Shown here one piece after another: positions 27,647 to 36,988 of a stretch of 45,990 nt of DNA (positions are counted from its first letter, which is position 1; each line of letters starts with the position of its first letter). The DNA comes from Candidatus Limicola stercorigallinarum (lineage in GTDB: Bacteria; Actinomycetota; Coriobacteriia; Coriobacteriales; Coriobacteriaceae): contig DVID01000015.1 in the NCBI GenBank assembly GCA_018711625.1, positions 1-45,990 of the forward strand, read 5' to 3'. The notes beneath the pieces are model-generated. The model worked only from the letters and a program-made list of their open reading frames with translations. It did no database searches and was not told the origin of the DNA. The translations under genes were made by a program, and so were the position numbers.

Positions 27647-29023
27647 ATGACTTCCACGCCCACCGATCCCAAGACAACTGGCAGGCTGCCCCTTGTGGGC
27701 AAGCTTCTCGACGCCTCCCGCAACAGTGGCCCCGTGTTGCCCGATCCCGACACACTCGATGCGTCTGACGCCGAGGCCTATGCGCAACTCAAGGCACGGC
27801 GCGCCGAGCGCAGGCGCAAAAAGCTCATTCATCGAGGCATTGCAGCGGGCGTCATCGTTGCCGTAGTAGCGGTAGGCGCCTTGGTTGTGGCGCTCACCAC
27901 GAAGCAGCCCGAAGAGTCCTTTGCGCCCATCACCGACGTTGCCTACGCGGGCACCTACCTCGATGCTGTAGAGGCCCGCGGATCGTTGGAGCCGCTCTCC
28001 TCCACAGCGATTACCCCCACTGTTGACGGCACCATTGCCGAGGTGCGGGTGGCCGCCGGCCAGCACGTAAACGCCGGTGACGTGCTCATGGTGATTGACA
28101 ACCCCGACTTGGATGTGGCCGTCGCCGAGGCTAAGCGCACGCTCGACGCCGCCCAGTCGGAGCTTGCTGCCGCCAAGCGTGCTCGTTCGGATGCCTACGC
28201 CGCCGCCAAGCAACCCGTACTCGATGAAGAAGGCAACGAGGTAAGCCCCGTGGTGGATACCGCCACGGCTGAAGACACCGTTAAAGCGGCCGAGCGCGCA
28301 GTCGCAAGCGCCCAGGCAAGCTACGACCAGGCCGTTGCAAAGGCAGCCGAACGCACGGTGACCGCTCCCATCGACGGCAGCGTGGTCACCATGAACGCCC
28401 AAGTGGGCGCAAGCCCCATGGGTGGCGGTGAAAATGGCACCAGCGGCCCTCTCATGCAAATCGCCGACCTCTCACAAATGAAGGTGACCATCCAGGTAAG
28501 CGAGGAAGATATCGCACGCGTGGCCGTGGGGCAGGAGACCTCGGTCACCTTCCCTGCCTTTGACGACATCATGCTCACCGGAACGGTGCAAAACATTGCC
28601 TCGATCGCCTCCAGCGGCGGCGACACGTACGCCATGGGCGACGGCAGCTCGGTCACCTTCGCGGTGGACGTGCTCATTCCCGAGCCAGACCCTCGCCTTA
28701 AGCCGGGCATGACCGCACAGGTGAGCATCGCGGCTGAGCAGCTGGACAACGTGGTCATGGTTCCGCCCATGGCGCTCATGACCGACGACGGCACCTCCTA
28801 CTACGTTATGGTGGAGACCAATCCTGAAACCCATGCTGCCGAGCGTCGTGACGTTGAGGTCTTCGCGCAAAACGCAAGCACGGCGGTGGTGGGCCGCGTA
28901 GAGGGCTCCGAGCCCGAAACGAACGCCGAAGGCACGGAGATTCCGCTCTCCCCGCTCGAGGAAGGCGAGGTGCTCGTCATTTCGGGCGGCGTGGAGATGG
29001 ACGCCGGGGTTGAGGCGCTATGA
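27647..29023 (+). CDS. MacA-like membrane-fusion (adaptor) protein
   Basis: 458 residues. A charged cytoplasmic leader (about 1-63) precedes one membrane helix (about 65-87). The extracellular part has lipoyl-like halves (GTIAEVRVAAGQHVNAGDVL and ERTVTAPIDGSVVTM) flanking an Ala-rich coiled-coil hairpin, then a beta-barrel domain (MKVTIQVSEEDIARVAVGQ). This is the HlyD/MacA architecture. The ATG at 27647 is chosen over an upstream TTG, although the ribosome binding site is weak. The stop overlaps the start of the ATPase gene. In a cell with one membrane there is no TolC, so it probably acts as an extracytoplasmic chaperone or gate. Confidence 0.88.
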   Translation: MTSTPTDPKTTGRLPLVGKLLDASRNSGPVLPDPDTLDASDAEAYAQLKARRAERRRKKLIHRGIAAGVIVAVVAVGALVVALTTKQPEESFAPITDVAYAGTYLDAVEARGSLEPLSSTAITPTVDGTIAEVRVAAGQHVNAGDVLMVIDNPDLDVAVAEAKRTLDAAQSELAAAKRARSDAYAAAKQPVLDEEGNEVSPVVDTATAEDTVKAAERAVASAQASYDQAVAKAAERTVTAPIDGSVVTMNAQVGASPMGGGENGTSGPLMQIADLSQMKVTIQVSEEDIARVAVGQETSVTFPAFDDIMLTGTVQNIASIASSGGDTYAMGDGSSVTFAVDVLIPEPDPRLKPGMTAQVSIAAEQLDNVVMVPPMALMTDDGTSYYVMVETNPETHAAERRDVEVFAQNASTAVVGRVEGSEPETNAEGTEIPLSPLEEGEVLVISGGVEMDAGVEAL

Positions 29024-29865
29024 GACCCGTCATAGATATGCAGGGTATTCACCGCATCTTTGAAACCGAAGCGGGCTTCACGCATGTGCTCCACAACATC
29101 TGCTTTACCGTGGAGCGCGGTGAGTTTGTTGCCATCACCGGTCCTTCTGGCTCAGGAAAGTCAACCCTCATGAATATCCTGGGCTGCCTGGATACGCCCA
29201 CCTCGGGCACCTACCGGTTGGCAGGCCTCAATGTGGCGGAGCTCACCGATAACGAGCTTGCCGAGGTGCGCGCCACGCAGATTGGCTTTGTGTTCCAGAG
29301 CTTCAACCTGCTCTCACGCATGACCGTGCTTGAAAACGTGATGCTGCCGCTAGCCTACATCGCACATCCGCGGGCCGATCGTGAGCGCCGGGCCGTTGCC
29401 GCCCTCCAGGCGGTGGCACTGCCCGTGGAACGCTACGACCACCGTGCCAATGAGCTCTCGGGCGGGCAAATGCAGCGCGTGGCCATTGCACGCGCGCTGG
29501 TAAACAACCCCGATATCATCCTGGCAGATGAGCCCACCGGCAACCTCGACTCGCACACCGGCGAGATGGTGCTTGAGACCTTCCATCGACTCAAGGCAGC
29601 CGGCAAAACCATCGTGCTCATCACACACGATGAGCACGTGGCAGCCTCCGCCGATCGTACGGTGCGCATTGTGGACGGACGCATTGCGCCCGCACCGGAC
29701 GTAGACCGTCTCCAGCCCTCTGCGGTGGAATACGCTGCGCCAAGCGCCTCCGCTATCCCCGACCCGGCGCAGCCGGCACCATCGCCCGCTCATGCTACGA
29801 CCACCGCGGTCATGGCACCTTTGCCCGTCACGCGCACGATCACATACCAAGGAGGCCGCCCATGA
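29020..29865 (+). CDS. ABC transporter ATP-binding protein (MacB type)
   Basis: 281 residues. Walker [10 protein letters not shown], the Q-loop in [20 protein letters not shown], signature [15 protein letters not shown], Walker [13 protein letters not shown] and the His switch in LITHDEH are all present. About 50 residues of Ala/Pro-rich tail follow the core, which is unusual. The ATG overlaps the adaptor stop and the TGA overlaps the permease start (both ATGA), so the three genes are tightly coupled. Confidence 0.94.
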   Translation: MRPVIDMQGIHRIFETEAGFTHVLHNICFTVERGEFVAITGPSGSGKSTLMNILGCLDTPTSGTYRLAGLNVAELTDNELAEVRATQIGFVFQSFNLLSRMTVLENVMLPLAYIAHPRADRERRAVAALQAVALPVERYDHRANELSGGQMQRVAIARALVNNPDIILADEPTGNLDSHTGEMVLETFHRLKAAGKTIVLITHDEHVAASADRTVRIVDGRIAPAPDVDRLQPSAVEYAAPSASAIPDPAQPAPSPAHATTTAVMAPLPVTRTITYQGGRP

Positions 29866-31109
29866 GCTTTCTCGACCTTATGCGCGAGGCGCTCCGTGGC
29901 CTCGAATCTAACCGCGGGCGAAGCCTCCTCACCATTCTAGGCATCGTTATTGGCATTGCTGCCGTTATCTCTATGACCTCGCTCATCGGCGGCGTGCGCA
30001 ACATGCTGGTACAAGGCCTTGGACTCAACGCCGCTCGTGCCGTGTACATCTCGGCCAGCTACCAAATGACCACCGAAAACCTCGACGACCTGCGCCGCCT
30101 TATGCCCGAATACGAAGAGATCGTAGGCTCCGCCTACGGCTACACCCAGGTAGCAGGCAACGCAGGCACCGTTGACGTGGGCATCACCGGCGCCGATTCA
30201 TCTTTTTTGGAGCTCACCGGCATGGTTCATCTTGCCGAGGGCCGCCTGTTTACCGCACAAGAGGAAGCAACGGCTGCGCGCGTATGTATTGTGGACCGCG
30301 CAGGCGCCCAGGCGCTCTTTGGCAGTGCCGACATGAGCGTGGTGGGCAAAACCGTCCGCTTGGGCAGCCATGACTACCTCATCGTGGGCCAAGCCGAGGG
30401 CCAGCCCCTCACAGGCGGTGGCACGGAGGGCATAAGCTATATCACCGTGTACACGCCGCTCGAAACGGTACTTGCCGATTTTAGCGGTGGCTACGAATAC
30501 CTGTCGCAGATTATCGGATTCGCCCGCGAGGGGCAAGACATCGATGCCCTTATGGAAACCACCCAAACCCAGGTGGCAAAAGTCATGAACATCCCCGATG
30601 ACGAGATTTCTGATTCTGTGTACGTGTACTCCATGAAGTCGCAGATAGATGCCATGAACGGCTTTATGAATTCGTTCTCGCTCATCATGGGGGCCGTAGC
30701 GGGCATTTCGCTTTTGGTGGGCGGCATTGGCATTATGAACATGATGCTCACCAACGTCACCGAACGTATCCGCGAGATTGGCGTACGCCGCGCACTGGGT
30801 GCCACACGGCACGACATCACTATGCAGTTCTTGGTTGAGTCGGCCTGCTTGTGCGTGACGGGTGGCATCATTGGCACCGTGCTGGGATATGCGGCCTCAT
30901 GGGGCATCTCGCTTGTGGCAAGCAGCATGGGCATCTTGAGCACGCTTGGCATGGACGCCACGGGAGGAGGCACGCTCGCCCCTGCTATCTCCATCGAGGC
31001 TATTGCCGCAGCCGCGGGCCTGTCCATCCTCATTGGCCTTGTCTTTGGCTTTTACCCTGCGCGGCGCGCCGCCCGGCTCGACCCGGTGGAATGCCTGCGC
31101 TACCAATAG
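29862..31109 (+). CDS. MacB-type FtsX permease
   Basis: 415 residues, the usual MacB permease length without its own ATPase. The N-terminal amphipathic start (REALRGLESNRGRSLLTILG) leads into helix 1 (about 22-42), then a MacB periplasmic-core-like domain (about 45-265), then three helices (about 275-300, 325-355 and 375-395) with the conserved ERIREIGVRRALGATRHDI motif between them. With the adaptor and ATPase it forms a MacAB-like exporter, distinct from the two-loop exporter just upstream. The substrate is unknown. Confidence 0.93.
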   Translation: MSFLDLMREALRGLESNRGRSLLTILGIVIGIAAVISMTSLIGGVRNMLVQGLGLNAARAVYISASYQMTTENLDDLRRLMPEYEEIVGSAYGYTQVAGNAGTVDVGITGADSSFLELTGMVHLAEGRLFTAQEEATAARVCIVDRAGAQALFGSADMSVVGKTVRLGSHDYLIVGQAEGQPLTGGGTEGISYITVYTPLETVLADFSGGYEYLSQIIGFAREGQDIDALMETTQTQVAKVMNIPDDEISDSVYVYSMKSQIDAMNGFMNSFSLIMGAVAGISLLVGGIGIMNMMLTNVTERIREIGVRRALGATRHDITMQFLVESACLCVTGGIIGTVLGYAASWGISLVASSMGILSTLGMDATGGGTLAPAISIEAIAAAAGLSILIGLVFGFYPARRAARLDPVECLRYQ

Positions 31110-31172
31110 GATATTGGCGCTGCTTAACCGGTGAAATATGCCGATCGGGCCATCGTGCCTGCCACGTTTGCC

Positions 31173-32192
31173 TCATTGAAGGTGGCGCGCCATGAACGAG
31201 CGCACCGTATCAAAATACCGAGCCGGATCGGTTGCCGATGACAAGGCATGACCGGCGCCCTCAACCACCAGCCGCTCTTTCGTGGGACTCGCACAGGCTG
31301 CATATACCTCATCGAGCATGGAAAAGGGCACGAACGTATCGGCCGTGCCGTGGATGAAGAGCATAGGCACGCGAGCCTGTTTGAGACGTTTTACGGCAGA
31401 CGCCTCCCTAAAGCTGTAGCCTGCGCGCCGTTTGCACACCGCGCTCGCCCCGCTCAAGAAAGGCACAGCCGGCAGATGCAGCTGCGTACCTATCTGGACG
31501 GCAAACTCGTCCCAAACGCTCGTATAGCCGCAATCCTCAATGATGCAGCGTACGTTTGCTGGCAGCTCAAGCCCCGATGCCATCATCACCTCGGCACCGC
31601 CCATCGAGACGCCATAGAGCACGATGCAGGCATCGGGGTCACAGGTAACGACCATCTGTACCCAACCCACCAGATCAGACGCATCGAGCCATCCCATGCC
31701 TACATAGCGGTCGGCATTGCGCTCATGGCCCCGCGCGGCAGGCAACACCACGTTGATGCCTTCACGATGCGCAAGGTACGCCTCCACGCAAAGGTCTGCC
31801 GGTTTGCCTGTATACCCGTGGCAAAAGATGCCGTAGCGGCGGCCGCGGCCAAAGTCGCTCCACAGGGCGCGTCTATCGGGCGAAGGCCACACCGGGTCGG
31901 CAGGCAGCAGCCAACCGTAAAGCACGCTTCCATCGCTAAGCGGAAGCTCCAGACTCTGACGCGCCTCGTAAAACCACCTCCGCGCCTCATCACGCAACGG
32001 ATCGCCCGTAAAGCCTCCGGAGTCCAAGCCTCCCGATACGTTTGCGCCCAACCGACTCATGATGGACTGCGGTGAGCTAGGGTTGAGCGCAAGGTCAAAG
32101 AGGGCGCTCCCGCTGAGCGCACGCACGCCCGCACCAAGCTTGGCAAGCGCCCCCGCAAACGTCTCCCCTACGCCATGTTCATTCTCGCCCAT
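31173..32192 (-). CDS. Alpha/beta hydrolase (cytoplasmic paralogue)
   Basis: 339 residues. Serine hydrolase fold with the triad visible: nucleophile Ser196 (YGVSMGGAEVM), Asp285 (HGTADTFVPF) and His315 (GAGHA). The oxyanion region is FCHGYTGKP. It closely resembles the next gene upstream, sharing CHGYTG, LPAARGHERN, IEDCGYTSVWDEFA and LFIHGTADTFVPFSMLDEVY. Unlike that copy it has no membrane helix at its start, although FDLALNP is kept, as if the anchor had been lost. The substrate is unknown; acyl-ester or peptidase activity is possible. Confidence 0.88.
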   Translation of the reverse strand: MGENEHGVGETFAGALAKLGAGVRALSGSALFDLALNPSSPQSIMSRLGANVSGGLDSGGFTGDPLRDEARRWFYEARQSLELPLSDGSVLYGWLLPADPVWPSPDRRALWSDFGRGRRYGIFCHGYTGKPADLCVEAYLAHREGINVVLPAARGHERNADRYVGMGWLDASDLVGWVQMVVTCDPDACIVLYGVSMGGAEVMMASGLELPANVRCIIEDCGYTSVWDEFAVQIGTQLHLPAVPFLSGASAVCKRRAGYSFREASAVKRLKQARVPMLFIHGTADTFVPFSMLDEVYAACASPTKERLVVEGAGHALSSATDPARYFDTVRSFMARHLQ

Positions 32193-32245
32193 CGCTGCAC
32201 CCTCTGCCTATGTGTCCGATTGCGCCGCCATACACTGCGCGAAGG

Positions 32246-33247
32246 CTAAGCCGTACCCATGTACCGCGCGATAAAATCGTCAACCGTGCTCCAATAGAGG
32301 TCGGGATTGGTCGAGGCCGACTGGCCGTGGCCGGCATTATCGACCACTAACTTTTCTTTCTCGGAGCTAGCGCAGGCGTCATACACCTCATCAAGCATGG
32401 AGAACGGCACAAAGGTATCAGCCGTGCCGTGGATGAAGAGCATGGGCACGGTGGCTTTTGCCAGCATGTCAACCGCTGATGCCTCTTCAAACCCGTAGCC
32501 CGCGCGCACACGGCACACGAGCTCGGCCGTATTGAGCAAAGGGAAGCTCGGCAGACCAAATACGTTGTCGAGCTGCAGGGCAAACTCATCCCACACGCTG
32601 GTGTATCCGCAATCCTCGATGATGAGCTTCACATTGCTGGGCAGATCACGACCCGATGCCATCATCACCTCGGCACCGCCCATCGACACGCCAAAGAGCA
32701 TGATGCGGGCCTGGGGATCGCGCGCAACAATTTGGTTCACCCATTGCACAAGGTCAACACTGTCGTCCCAGCCCATAGTAATGTAGCCGGTATCGATGTT
32801 GCGCTCATGACCGCGCGCCGCCGGCAGAAGCGTGTTCATGCCCAGCTGGTTGAAATGGTAGGCATATTTGGCCATCTCGCTGGGCTCGCCGGTGTACCCA
32901 TGGCATACCACAGCGTAATCATGCGAGGTGCCCGCATCGGTTGCAGCTGCCACAAACCAGCCCGCAAGCTCCGTGCCATCCGCCGCAACGAGCGAAGTGC
33001 TCTCGCGGGTGTTCTCAAACCATGTAGCAGCCTCCGCGGCATACGCCTCGTCCTGCGCAGGCGATACCGTCTCCAGGCCATCAACCGAGCCCTCGCCCAT
33101 CATGTCGCTCATCGTGTAAGACGCATGCGGATTGAGCGCAAAATCAAACAAGAAATTGCCCGCAAAGCCCAACGCACCCACCACAAGAACCACGAGCACG
33201 GCACATACGATGCCGATAATGCTGCGTTTTGAAAGCCGTTTGGCCAT
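32246..33247 (-). CDS. Membrane-anchored alpha/beta hydrolase
   Basis: 333 residues from the ATG at 33247 with GAGGAGGAG upstream; longer in-frame sequence lacks a better start. A basic start (MAKRLSKR) and one membrane helix (about 9-32) indicate a signal anchor with the enzyme outside, as in the YfhR/BEM46-like hydrolases. Triad: Ser188 (FGVSMGGAEVM), Asp277 (HGTADTFVPF), His307 (NAGHG). It is the first of a tandem paralogous pair, 53 nt before the second copy. Substrate unknown. Confidence 0.9.
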   Translation of the reverse strand: MAKRLSKRSIIGIVCAVLVVLVVGALGFAGNFLFDFALNPHASYTMSDMMGEGSVDGLETVSPAQDEAYAAEAATWFENTRESTSLVAADGTELAGWFVAAATDAGTSHDYAVVCHGYTGEPSEMAKYAYHFNQLGMNTLLPAARGHERNIDTGYITMGWDDSVDLVQWVNQIVARDPQARIMLFGVSMGGAEVMMASGRDLPSNVKLIIEDCGYTSVWDEFALQLDNVFGLPSFPLLNTAELVCRVRAGYGFEEASAVDMLAKATVPMLFIHGTADTFVPFSMLDEVYDACASSEKEKLVVDNAGHGQSASTNPDLYWSTVDDFIARYMGTA

Positions 33248-33346
33248 GATGCTCCTCCTCAAATTGTCATCGAGGCATCGTAAAACATCCGATGCGCCAT
33301 ACAAGCAAAGCAGCCATGTTTTACAAAAGATCAAAGACATAAACGC

Positions 33347-33376
33347 GCCGGAGCGCGTAGCGATACGCACTCCGGC
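33347..33376 (-). terminator. Terminator between the flippase-like and hydrolase genes
   Basis: A 7-bp outer stem GCCGGAG / CTCCGGC with a further 5-bp inner stem (GCGTA / TACGC) across a one-base mismatch. On the minus strand a T-rich stretch follows. It lies in the 252-bp gap (33248-33499) that otherwise shows no gene. Confidence 0.6.
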
Positions 33377-33499
33377 ACAAAGAAGATGACACGAAAGCCC
33401 TTGAAAGCCAACGACTGCGGCTGCCCGTCAACGCGCCTGGCACCTCACTGCAAACCCGGCGTTGTCACGCACCCAATGCAACATACAGGCACAAGCGCC

Positions 33500-34813
33500 C
33501 TATCGCTTGGGGTCGCTTCCCCTTCGCTTGAGCGCACGCGGCGACACCGCAATGCCATCGGCAGTCTGGCGCACCCGGGTACCGCGCTTTTTGCGCCGAG
33601 GCGCCGGTGAAGATGCGGGCGCAGCTACGCTCTTTCCAGCATGAGTACTCGTGCCCTGGCGTACGTCGTGCCCGGCTTTCCCAGACGAACGCCCGGGCAG
33701 CAGGCGGTTGATAAACCGGTCCCACCGAGCATGGATACTTGCATTGCGAGCACTCTTAAGACCCAGCAGGGGCGCCGCGAGAATCGTAGGAGCGATGAAC
33801 GTAATAAGGCGCCACAGAAGATAGCCTGCTGTAGCAGCCGATCCATAGAAGTGACCCAGGAAGAGCGCGAAGCCACCCTCGGCACCACCCGTACCACCTG
33901 GAAGCGGCACGGCGGAGGAAAGCAGCTGCACGAAGGCAGAAGCTGCCATCACCGAGAAGAAGTCAACGTCGTGATGCCCAAACGAAAGCATCAAAAAGTA
34001 CGGGACCAAATAGAAGAAGCCGAGCTGGAGCATTGTGATGACCACGGTAACGAGCATCGAGGAGAAGTGCCCTGCGGCCAGTTTGAACTTGTCTGAGAAG
34101 GAATAGATCTCGCCGTCCACAAAGGCACGCCAGCGCTCGATCTTCTCGGTGGCAACTCCTACGCGAGCAAGTATCGAAATGATCCAGTGAGCCACACGAA
34201 TGACCATGCGCGGCATAAGCGCAACGGCGAAAATGCCCAGCAGGATGCACACATGCCCGCCAAAGCTGAAGACGCAGAGCAGGGTAATGTCGCCGTATTG
34301 CTCGGCAAAAAACGGCATGCGGGCGAGCAAGAGGATGGCGCCCCAGGCAACCAGGCCAAACTGGTACACGATAAAGCGCGTAAACTGCGTGGCGCCCGCC
34401 TCGCCAACATTTTGACCCGCCTTAGTGAGGCGGTAAATCTGCGCAGGCGTGGAGCCCATCATCATGGGCGTAAGGTTGCCGAAGAAGATACCGCTCGCCT
34501 CAACCGAGATAAGGTCTCGAATGCCCACGGGCGAATCGGGATCGAGCCACACGGCGATCGCATACGCGGCAATGCCAAAGATGAGATACATCAGCATGCT
34601 CAAGCAGGCAACGATGAGCCACGGAATCTGAACGCTCTGCATGGCGTCCCAGAACTGAGCAATCTGGCCCGACACCACAAGATAGACCACATAGGCCACG
34701 AGCACCAAGCCAATAAAAATTGCCCCGCGGCGCGCACCCTTATGGTCGTCGCCACCCGCGGGAGCCGCGTCAACCTGCGCTTTGGGAACGGTATGCTTTT
34801 GGGAATCCGACAT
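33500..34813 (-). CDS. Flippase-like membrane protein (lysylphosphatidylglycerol synthase TM domain, UPF0104)
   Basis: 437 residues from the ATG at 34813 with GAGGAG upstream. About eight membrane helices from residue 30 to about 370, with family-typical stretches such as FFGNLTPMMMGSTPAQIYRL and a late Pro/Gly turn (SSAVPLPGGTGGAEGGF). This is the AglD/YbhN/MprF N-domain family, thought to flip lipids or lipid-linked sugars. No MprF synthase domain follows. The last 65 residues are a basic, Ser/Arg-rich cytoplasmic tail. The gene diverges from the glutamate-cysteine ligase gene. Confidence 0.88.
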   Translation of the reverse strand: MSDSQKHTVPKAQVDAAPAGGDDHKGARRGAIFIGLVLVAYVVYLVVSGQIAQFWDAMQSVQIPWLIVACLSMLMYLIFGIAAYAIAVWLDPDSPVGIRDLISVEASGIFFGNLTPMMMGSTPAQIYRLTKAGQNVGEAGATQFTRFIVYQFGLVAWGAILLLARMPFFAEQYGDITLLCVFSFGGHVCILLGIFAVALMPRMVIRVAHWIISILARVGVATEKIERWRAFVDGEIYSFSDKFKLAAGHFSSMLVTVVITMLQLGFFYLVPYFLMLSFGHHDVDFFSVMAASAFVQLLSSAVPLPGGTGGAEGGFALFLGHFYGSAATAGYLLWRLITFIAPTILAAPLLGLKSARNASIHARWDRFINRLLPGRSSGKAGHDVRQGTSTHAGKSVAAPASSPAPRRKKRGTRVRQTADGIAVSPRALKRRGSDPKR

Positions 34814-34910
34814 GGGTCTCCTCATCACGACCTGTGTTGCGGCGAGCCGCCACGGGCCCTGGGGTGGGTACATTCTGCTCTATTGTAGAGTATGGCGCAG
34901 CATCCCCACG

Positions 34911-34916
34911 TATAAT
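34911..34916 (+). promoter_or_regulatory. Putative -10 box of the ligase gene
   Basis: A perfect TATAAT in the 214-bp divergent gap (34814-35027), 111 nt before the start. No good -35 at 16-18 bp. Confidence 0.4.
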
Positions 34917-35027
34917 CCCCAGCTCGATACCGTCTCCCCGCACTTTCTCAACTATCTCCGCGCTTGTTCTGACATCACAGGTGTCCAAACGGGGTACCAT
35001 ACCTCCAGCGAACAACAAGGAGCCCAT

Positions 35028-36479
35028 ATGACCAACGCGTCTCATTCTCATATCCCCACATTCTCTGGGGCGTTTCGGACCAACCTCGATGCCATGATCG
35101 ACCTCTTCAAGCGCGGCGACAAAGGCCCCGCTGGCAAGACAATCGGCTTTGAGCTTGAGCGCATCCTTATCGATCGCACCGGCACCCCCGTGCCCTTTGA
35201 GGGAAAGCAGGGTGTGGGCGCGCTGCTTGAATGTATTGCAAAGGAGGCGGAAGCCCAGCAAGGCACGTGCGAGCGCATGATTATCGACGGGCACTTGCTG
35301 GGTGTGGGCTATACGCACACAACTGCGCTTGAGCCCGTAACCGTCACCGTATCGCTTGAGCCCGCGGCGCAGCTCGAAGTGTCTGTGGGGCCCGGCCACA
35401 CCGTGCGTGCCCTCTTCGAAGCGGTTGAGGCGTTTGACCAGCTTGTAGCAGATGCGCTTGCAACCCTGGAGCTCGATGCGCGCTTGGTTGCTATAGGCTA
35501 CAACCCTTGCGTCGCACAGCCAGAGGAGCTTGAGCTCATCCCCAAAGATCGGTATCACGCCATGGATGCCTATCTTTCGCGCCGGGGTCGCTATGCGCGG
35601 GATATGATGCGCTGCACTGCCTCCACGCAAGTTTCGCTCGACTATGAAACCGAGCAGGACGCCCAGCGTATCTACCGCATGGCAACGCTCCTTGGACCCG
35701 CATTTGCCTTCCTCTTTGATAATGCGCCGGTCTTTCGCGGAGAGCCCGCACCGTCTATGGCACGCTCACGCATTTGGCATCATGTTGACGTTGATCGCTG
35801 TGGCATTGTGCCTGGAGCTCTTGAAGGCCTCACCTTTGAGGACTACATCCTCTGGGTTTCTTCCATCAAGCCCATCCTCTTCACCAATGAGCAACACATC
35901 ACAACCACCACAGGTGAACGCTATACACGTGACATTATGTCTGAACGTCCGCTCGCGCCTTCGGAGCTCATGCACCTGCTCTCGATGGTCTTTCCCAATG
36001 TGCGGCTGAAAGGCTTTGTAGAGCTGCGCGAAATGGACTCCCTCCCCCCGCGGCTTGCTGCCGCATGCACAAGCTTCACAGGAGCCTTGTTCTATGACAA
36101 ATGCCTGGAACGAAAGCTTGCCAAGCTCTTGCGCGCTTGGCTGCCCCTTGGTTTTAACGACATCGACGAAAACGATGCCGTGCTGGCACGCTTACAACTT
36201 GAAGAGCACGGATGGGAGGCCTGCCCCTACGGTGTCCCCATGCCCGAACTTGCTCGCGCGCTCACAACAATTGCTAAGGAGAATGTGCAGCACGGCACCT
36301 GCTGTGGCAAGCAGGCAACACAAACAGACGGCGAAGCGGTGGCCGTGCCCGTGGTGAGCAGCACGCCCGAGGCCCAAGCGTTTGACCTTGAGGGCATCGA
36401 GATGCTTGAGCGGCTCTGGCGCTGGCGCAAACTCCCACGCGATATGGGCCACCAAGAGCTTTTGGACACGCTTGCCTGA
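35028..36479 (+). CDS. Glutamate-cysteine ligase family protein (GCS2 type)
   Basis: 483 residues from the ATG at 35028 with AAGGAG upstream. Motifs resemble the plant/EgtA-type gamma-glutamylcysteine ligases: IGFELERILID (metal-binding Glu pair), the VSLEPAAQLEVSVGP loop, ASTQVSLDYE and RSRIWHHVD. Members join glutamate to cysteine (or other amines) with ATP, the first step to glutathione, ergothioneine or related thiols. No glutathione synthetase or ergothioneine gene lies nearby, so the end product may be gamma-glutamylcysteine itself, or the specificity may differ. It stands alone between the flippase-like gene and the tRNA cluster. Confidence 0.85.
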   Translation: MTNASHSHIPTFSGAFRTNLDAMIDLFKRGDKGPAGKTIGFELERILIDRTGTPVPFEGKQGVGALLECIAKEAEAQQGTCERMIIDGHLLGVGYTHTTALEPVTVTVSLEPAAQLEVSVGPGHTVRALFEAVEAFDQLVADALATLELDARLVAIGYNPCVAQPEELELIPKDRYHAMDAYLSRRGRYARDMMRCTASTQVSLDYETEQDAQRIYRMATLLGPAFAFLFDNAPVFRGEPAPSMARSRIWHHVDVDRCGIVPGALEGLTFEDYILWVSSIKPILFTNEQHITTTTGERYTRDIMSERPLAPSELMHLLSMVFPNVRLKGFVELREMDSLPPRLAAACTSFTGALFYDKCLERKLAKLLRAWLPLGFNDIDENDAVLARLQLEEHGWEACPYGVPMPELARALTTIAKENVQHGTCCGKQATQTDGEAVAVPVVSSTPEAQAFDLEGIEMLERLWRWRKLPRDMGHQELLDTLA

Positions 36480-36609
36480 AGCAAGCGTAACTGCCCGATG
36501 TTGCCGGGGGGCTTGTGTCACTAACAGTTTCTTTTCGCTGGTAGCTGGCGCTTACACACCTCCCGCAGCATGGTTTGCACAACATTCCTGCACAACTTCC
36601 AAGATTCTT

Positions 36610-36649
36610 GAAAAAAGTTCTTGCACCTACGCGCAAGCTCCCGTAATAT
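36610..36649 (+). promoter_or_regulatory. Promoter of the first tRNA-Glu gene
   Basis: TTGCAC (36621-36626) and TAATAT (36644-36649) with 17-bp spacing, preceded by an A-tract. The 16-nt block GAAAAAAGTTCTTGCA (36610-36625) recurs exactly in front of the second tRNA transcript. Confidence 0.75.
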
Positions 36650-36683
36650 TCTCTCTGCACGGGGGCGACCTCGTGAGACATAT

Positions 36684-36760
36684 GGCCCGTTCGTCTAGCG
36701 GTTCAGGACGCCGCCCTCTCAAGGCGGAGATCACCAGTTCGAATCTGGTACGGGCTACCA
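36684..36760 (+). tRNA. tRNA-Glu (anticodon CTC), copy 1
   Basis: 77 nt with encoded CCA. Acceptor GGCCCGT / ACGGGCT, anticodon stem CCGCC / GGCGG with loop CTCTCAA (anticodon CTC, reads GAG), T arm ACCAG-TTCGAAT-CTGGT. Identical to the copy at 36989. Confidence 0.95.
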
Positions 36761-36769
36761 AGAACAGTT

Positions 36770-36798
36770 CAGGCCAGGTAGTGTACCTGGCCTGTTTT
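36770..36798 (+). terminator. Terminator after tRNA-Glu copy 1
   Basis: An 11-bp perfect stem (36770-36780 with 36784-36794) with a 3-nt loop, followed by TTTT. Confidence 0.85.
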
Positions 36799-36857
36799 CG
36801 TATGTACGCTCTCCATTCAAGCGACAACAGGAGCAACGCCGCTGCATCCAATTTTTA

Positions 36858-36897
36858 GAAAAAAGTTCTTGCATGGCCGAGATTCGTGCCCTAATAT
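36858..36897 (+). promoter_or_regulatory. Promoter of the tRNA-Gln / tRNA-Glu pair
   Basis: TTGCAT (36869-36874) and TAATAT (36892-36897), 17-bp spacing, with the same upstream block as the first tRNA promoter. The first tRNA base is 15 nt after the -10. Confidence 0.75.
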
Positions 36898-36911
36898 ATC
36901 TACTTGCGCAT

Positions 36912-36985
36912 TGGGATGTCGTCTAATGGCAGGACAGCGGATTCTGGTTCCGTCAATGGGGGTTCGACTCCCTCCATCCCAGCCA
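36912..36985 (+). tRNA. tRNA-Gln (anticodon CTG)
   Basis: 74 nt with encoded CCA. Acceptor TGGGATG / CATCCCA with discriminator G; anticodon stem GCGGA / TCCGT, loop TTCTGGT (anticodon CTG, reads CAG). Cotranscribed with the second tRNA-Glu, 3 nt downstream. Confidence 0.95.
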
Positions 36986-36988
36986 TTT

